NCBI RefSeq assembly: GCF_004217555.1
Contig: NZ_SHKW01000001.1
Span: forward strand, 5,456,001 to 5,520,000
Source of the DNA: Edaphobacter modestus
GTDB lineage: Bacteria > Acidobacteriota > Terriglobia > Terriglobales > Acidobacteriaceae
Direction of reading: 5' to 3'
Length of the DNA stretch: 64,000 nucleotides
In this document: one piece after another, positions 60,404-64,000 of the stretch
How positions within the stretch are numbered: position 1 is the first letter of the stretch
How the letters are laid out: each line of letters opens with the position of its first letter
Made by a program: the position numbers and the translations under genes
The notes under the pieces: generated by a model
Told to the model about the DNA's origin: nothing
Databases searched by the model: none
Seen by the model: only the letters and a program-made list of their open reading frames with translations

Positions 60404-60507
60404 CGATTGCCCGCGGAACCGCTCGTCCAAAGTTAATCGATCGCTCGTATTGCTCGTTTCGATAGCTTCCCCCGCACCTGCTGCAATCCTGTGGGTCGCG
60501 ACAGACT

Positions 60508-61725
60508 CTATTGCGCGACCAGGAGCAAATCCTTCGCATCGTCGAAGCGCATCTCGAGTCCCCAACCGTAGAAATTATTGACGACCGCTATTGCCACCTC
60601 ATTATTACCGGCCTTAAGGGGCAGCATCAACGAGCCATTCTGGAACGACAGCCGACCATCTGGCGTTTTGCGCGCCTCCGGCGGTTGGTAGAGATTTTTG
60701 TCCGCAAAGACCAGTTGGCCATTCACGAAGACGAATATCTCCCGGGCCCATCCCAGGGAGACGTGCTTCTGCTGCGCTGTGCTGGAGTTAATCCTTGTCT
60801 TGAGCCAGACCACAGCGCGATCCGGCCGCGCCAGGGGCAGTCCATAGACTCGGCTCGCGTTCACCAGTCCGCTACGCTCAGCGTCGAGTGAGGTCCAGTG
60901 GGCGGTTGGCGCGGGCAGGTCGGCCAAGGTGGGTGCCTGATCCGCTGCCAGCTTGGAGAAAGGCGAGATCCGCCAATGGCGCACGTATCGGTCATCCGAT
61001 GCCGTCGCGTCTTCTTCCGGATCGCCAGGCAGGTCTTCCACAGCTTCCGGCGCGACCGTTAGATTGGCAAAGATTCCCGGGCCTTGCAGCATCAGGCCGC
61101 CTTCTTCGGTGTCCCCTTCGAGGCGCCCAATCTTCAGCGTCGGCTCAACTGCGCCATTGATGAAGATATTCATTCGCTTTCCAGAGACGACGAGCTTCAC
61201 ATGATTCCACTCGCCTTGGCGCAAGGGAGCCGGCCCCTGATACTGCGGGAACATATCCCATAACAAGACCCCATGCGTCTGTGGCGCGTATTGCACACAG
61301 TCGGGAGCTTCTTCGCATTTCGGCCTCGGCCGCAGATAGAACATCTCGTAGTTGTCCTTGTCGACGCGACGGAAGATGAAGCCCGCGCCCATGTCGCTGG
61401 TTGCGGCCACATCGTACTCAATAGTTCCGTTGTGAAAGGTAAGGCCGTTGAGCACCGCCGCGCCGGATTGGATGTGCTGTGGGTAATTACCCGCCTTCAA
61501 CTCAATAGAGTGCTTTCCCATGTACTCGATAAAGTTCACTGTTCCGCCCGTCGTCGTCCATCGGTCGGCAGTCATGGGAATCTCCACTGGCTCGGAGGCA
61601 AGCGCCAAGTGCGATACGCTCAGCAGGAACAGGCCGAAGGCGAGGAGTGATCTGGCCTTCCACCCTGAATTTACTGGGCGGATGGGAACGATATGTGCGA
61701 CAGAATTGACGACTGAGTTTTTCAT
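60508..61725 (-). CDS. Exported LamG/DUF1080-like protein
   Basis: Protein of 405 residues. A signal peptide (ARSLLAFGLFLLSVSHLALA) follows a 20-residue basic extension. The middle is a concanavalin-A-like jelly roll (TFHNGTIEYDVAATSDMGAG, FIFRRVDKDNYEMFYLRPRP, GEWNHVKLVVSGKRMNIFIN), as in DUF1080 and laminin-G proteins. The last third resembles the beta-sandwich of glycoside hydrolases (LGWAREIFVFVNGQLVFADK, NNEVAIAVVNNFYGWGLEM). It probably binds glycans; no catalytic residues identified. It lies upstream of the kinase on the same strand. Confidence 0.7.
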   Translation of the reverse strand: MKNSVVNSVAHIVPIRPVNSGWKARSLLAFGLFLLSVSHLALASEPVEIPMTADRWTTTGGTVNFIEYMGKHSIELKAGNYPQHIQSGAAVLNGLTFHNGTIEYDVAATSDMGAGFIFRRVDKDNYEMFYLRPRPKCEEAPDCVQYAPQTHGVLLWDMFPQYQGPAPLRQGEWNHVKLVVSGKRMNIFINGAVEPTLKIGRLEGDTEEGGLMLQGPGIFANLTVAPEAVEDLPGDPEEDATASDDRYVRHWRISPFSKLAADQAPTLADLPAPTAHWTSLDAERSGLVNASRVYGLPLARPDRAVVWLKTRINSSTAQQKHVSLGWAREIFVFVNGQLVFADKNLYQPPEARKTPDGRLSFQNGSLMLPLKAGNNEVAIAVVNNFYGWGLEMRFDDAKDLLLVAQ

Positions 61726-62042
61726 GGCCCAATCCTAGGTAGTGCCGGCATGAGCGTCGCGCGAAATGTTGCGAGATGGACATCCGTGTTGCGAAGCGGC
61801 TTTCCAGCTAATCGCATCGCCTGCACGTCTTGCAGAAAAGCTGTCGACCTCGACTCCCTCAAAAACAACTTGGTGTTCCCAAAAGACGGGATTTTCGGGG
61901 ACTTGCCCAAAGATAGCAGCCGGTGCAGTCCTCAGTTTTTGAGAAATCGGCAAGTCACACATTGATGAGCGGATTGGTACCGCAATGTCGGCTTAGCGTG
62001 AGTGATGTTGATGAGTGGCTTCTGACGAATATCAGCTATGGC
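61726..62042. other. Gap between the LamG-like protein and the ADOP permease gene
   Basis: This holds the upstream region of the LamG-like gene and the downstream region of the permease gene. No terminator or RNA gene was recognised. Confidence 0.4.
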
Positions 62043-64000
62043 CTATTCGCGCCGCAACGCCTCGACGGGGTCAAGTCTCGCCGCGCGGAGGGCCGGCAGA
62101 AAACTTGCGATAACTGCGACGATCGCAAGCAGCGTAATAGCGAAGCCGAGCGAGGTGGGATCCCACGACTTCAGCCCGAAGAGGATTGAGCCGGCGCCGC
62201 GTGTGGCTAGCAGAGAGACGATTGCGCCAACTACGGTCCCGATCGCGAGCATGCGTCCAGCGTCGCGCATGACCAGCGAGATGATCTGCTGGCGCGTAGA
62301 GCCTAGCGCAATGCGGATGCCGAGCTCGTTGCGGCGGCGGGTGACGAGGTAGGCGACGACTCCGTAGAGCCCGACCATGACGAGGACGGCGGCGAGGATT
62401 CCGAAGAAGCCGGAGAGGATGGCGAGGAGGCGCTCCCGGAGGAGATTGTTGCGGATGGCCACCTGGAGCTCGAAGAAGCGAGTGCGAATTTCAGGATGTG
62501 AGGCGGCGAGGGCGCGCTTGATATCTTCGCTGATGACGGCGGAGGGGAGGGTGGAGGAGATGACCATTCCGAGGCCCGGGCCGTCGGCTTCGATGGGAAA
62601 CTGCATGGCAGGAACGAAGGCCATGGGCTCGGGGTTGCCGCGCAGGTCGTTGTACTTCGTGTCGGGGATGACGCCGACGATCTCAAAGAGTGTGGAAGGG
62701 TAGCGCGGCTCGGCCTTGGAGCGGACAGTCTTGCCGATGGGGTTTTGCCCGTCGAGATAGTTGCGGACGAAGGACTGGTTGACGATTGCGATGCGCGGGG
62801 AGGACTGGGTGTCGTTATCGTTGAAGCCCCGTCCGGAGAGGATAGGGATGCCCATGGTCTGAAAGTAGGTAGGGCTGACCCAGGTGAACCGGCTGTTTCC
62901 TTCTTTTGGTCCGACATCGATGCCGTGTCCCCAGCTTCCGCCGATGAGCGGGATCATGGTGGTGATGGCGGCGTTGGTGACGCCCGGCATGGCGCGGACC
63001 TCGTTGAGGAGCTGGCGCCTGAATTCGCCGAGGTGCGCGGGTTCGATCTTTGCGTTGAAAAAATTCAAGAGGGCGACGGTGATTCCCTGTTCGCGCATGC
63101 CGGGGTCGACGGTCATGAGGTTGCGGAAGCTGCGCACGAAGAGGAGCGCGGCGACGAGCAGCACCATGGAAATGGCGACCTGTGTGACGACCATGATGCG
63201 CTGCATGGAGAAGCGCTCACGGCGGCTGCTGGCGTGGCCGTCGCCACTCTTGAGGGCGTGGATGGGATCGGCCTTGGAGGCACGGAAGGCGGGGAGGGTT
63301 CCGAAGACAACGCAGGTGAACACTGCGACGGCGGTGGCGAAGAGGAGAACGCGCCAGTCGGTGTGGACGGCGAGGGTAAGGGAGTCGTTGCCGGTGGTGA
63401 GGGCGCGGATGAGAAGGCGGCTGAAGAGCTGGGCGAGGACGATGCCGAGGAGGGCACCGGTGACGGCGAGGAGCGAGGATTCAATGAGGAGCTGGCGGAG
63501 GAGACGCGCTCGCGTGGCTCCAAGTGCCATACGGACGGCGAGCTCGCGCTGGCGGGCGCTGGCGCGAGCGAGCATGAGATTGGCCAGGTTGGCGCAGGCG
63601 ATGAGCAGGACGAGTCCGGTGATGCCGAGGAGGATCCAGAGGGATGAGTCGTAGGCATCGCGCAGGTTGCTGACGCCGGTGACGGCGGAGAAGGCGCCGA
63701 GTTTGAAGTCGCGAAACAGCTGGGTGGACTGGGTACTGTAGCCCTGTGGCAGTGCGGCTTCGAAGAAGGCCTTGCTGGAGGAGGTGAACCACTGTGTGGC
63801 ACGTTCGAGTGTCCAGCCGGGGGCGAGGCGGCCCATCACCCCGATGTCGAAGTGCTCACGCTGTACGTTGGGAGGGGTGCAGAGGGGGGTGACGAAGTCG
63901 AAGCCTTCGCCGACTGCGAGGCCGAAGAAGCGCGGAGGCGTGACACCGACGATGTGGTACTGGGTGCCGTCGAGGACGATGGATTCGGCGTTGCTGATGG
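62043..64000 (-). CDS. ADOP-type ABC transporter permease (MacB/FtsX-like), partial
   Basis: At least 652 residues are inside the window; the N-terminus lies beyond its end (the frame is open to 64000). A periplasmic MacB-type domain (ESIVLDGTQYHIVGVTPPRF, ending near LRDAYDSS) is followed by an FtsX unit (WILLGITGLVLLIACANLAN, LMLARASARQRELAVRMALG), a second periplasmic domain (RGFNDNDTQSSPRIAIVNQS) and a final FtsX unit (AAVLVMVGLYGVVAYLVTRR, NELGIRIALGSTRQQIISLV) ending ALRAARLDPVEALRRE. The duplicated MacB-FtsX layout is that of the Acidobacterial Duplicated Orphan Permeases, which usually lack a neighbouring ATPase. The substrate is unknown. Confidence 0.88.
   Translation of the reverse strand, partial: ISNAESIVLDGTQYHIVGVTPPRFFGLAVGEGFDFVTPLCTPPNVQREHFDIGVMGRLAPGWTLERATQWFTSSSKAFFEAALPQGYSTQSTQLFRDFKLGAFSAVTGVSNLRDAYDSSLWILLGITGLVLLIACANLANLMLARASARQRELAVRMALGATRARLLRQLLIESSLLAVTGALLGIVLAQLFSRLLIRALTTGNDSLTLAVHTDWRVLLFATAVAVFTCVVFGTLPAFRASKADPIHALKSGDGHASSRRERFSMQRIMVVTQVAISMVLLVAALLFVRSFRNLMTVDPGMREQGITVALLNFFNAKIEPAHLGEFRRQLLNEVRAMPGVTNAAITTMIPLIGGSWGHGIDVGPKEGNSRFTWVSPTYFQTMGIPILSGRGFNDNDTQSSPRIAIVNQSFVRNYLDGQNPIGKTVRSKAEPRYPSTLFEIVGVIPDTKYNDLRGNPEPMAFVPAMQFPIEADGPGLGMVISSTLPSAVISEDIKRALAASHPEIRTRFFELQVAIRNNLLRERLLAILSGFFGILAAVLVMVGLYGVVAYLVTRRRNELGIRIALGSTRQQIISLVMRDAGRMLAIGTVVGAIVSLLATRGAGSILFGLKSWDPTSLGFAITLLAIVAVIASFLPALRAARLDPVEALRRE

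Overview
The window most likely comes from a soil bacterium of the Acidobacteriota, in the Terriglobus/Granulicella/Edaphobacter range. This is inferred from family content: a 1,300-residue Oar-type TonB-dependent receptor with an N-terminal carboxypeptidase-like domain, a MacB/FtsX-type permease of the ADOP kind, an acyl-ACP-synthetase/ACP/PlsC fusion, DUF4136 and SIMPL proteins, and GC-rich genes. No rRNA, tRNA or CRISPR array was seen, and no named species can be assigned.

0-10 kb: a secreted metallo-beta-lactamase-fold protein, an overlapping dgoK-dgoA pair (end of the galactonate branch of the De Ley-Doudoroff route), IS110 debris, an EAL-domain protein, a broken CehA/McbA-type gene, an alpha/beta hydrolase and a large lipid-synthesis fusion enzyme. 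10-16 kb: an IS6 transposase tail, then an oligogalacturonate-lyase-family protein with its own terminator, downstream of a large TonB-dependent receptor; together they look like a pectin-uptake unit. 16-18 kb: a frameshifted dnaN remnant next to an apparently complete IS110 element.

18.6-43.4 kb is the conserved part: carbon-nitrogen hydrolase, glutamine synthetase, a frameshifted lipoprotein, SIMPL protein, isocitrate and malate dehydrogenases, two cyclophilins, DUF1440, a small monooxygenase, a dipeptidase, a GlcG-like protein, succinate dehydrogenase sdhC-sdhA-(small ORFs, acyltransferase)-sdhB, rdgB, a Met-rich outer-membrane protein with a His/Cys-rich partner, and a flagellar block with fliC, fliD and fliS on the minus strand facing away from flbD-motA-motB on the plus strand. 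A good sigma-28-like promoter lies before fliC. icd, mdh and sdhCAB are all citric-acid-cycle enzymes.

43.4-58.4 kb is a decay zone. It holds remnants of yjbQ, a resolvase, two tandem IS6 right ends, an ISNCY transposase, an outer-membrane transporter, an arylsulfatase, an IS110 N-terminus, a nucleoside hydrolase, a LytS/LytTR two-component pair split by an IS630 element, peptide deformylase and a DUF3471-type C-terminus, plus an IS30 element. Intact genes among them are an OmpA-family protein, a DUF4136 protein, a beta-carbonic anhydrase and a hypothetical protein. 58.5-64 kb: a second LytTR regulator with a frameshifted membrane kinase, a secreted LamG-like protein and an ADOP permease that runs off the window.

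No clear new defence or biosynthetic system was found. The most informative items are the IS110 element with a possible bridge-RNA region, the exactly reconstructible IS630 insertion, the tandem IS6 ends, the fliC promoter, the odd sdh operon layout, the Met-rich/His-Cys-rich pair, and a 66-residue reading frame whose only well-spaced start is ATA.
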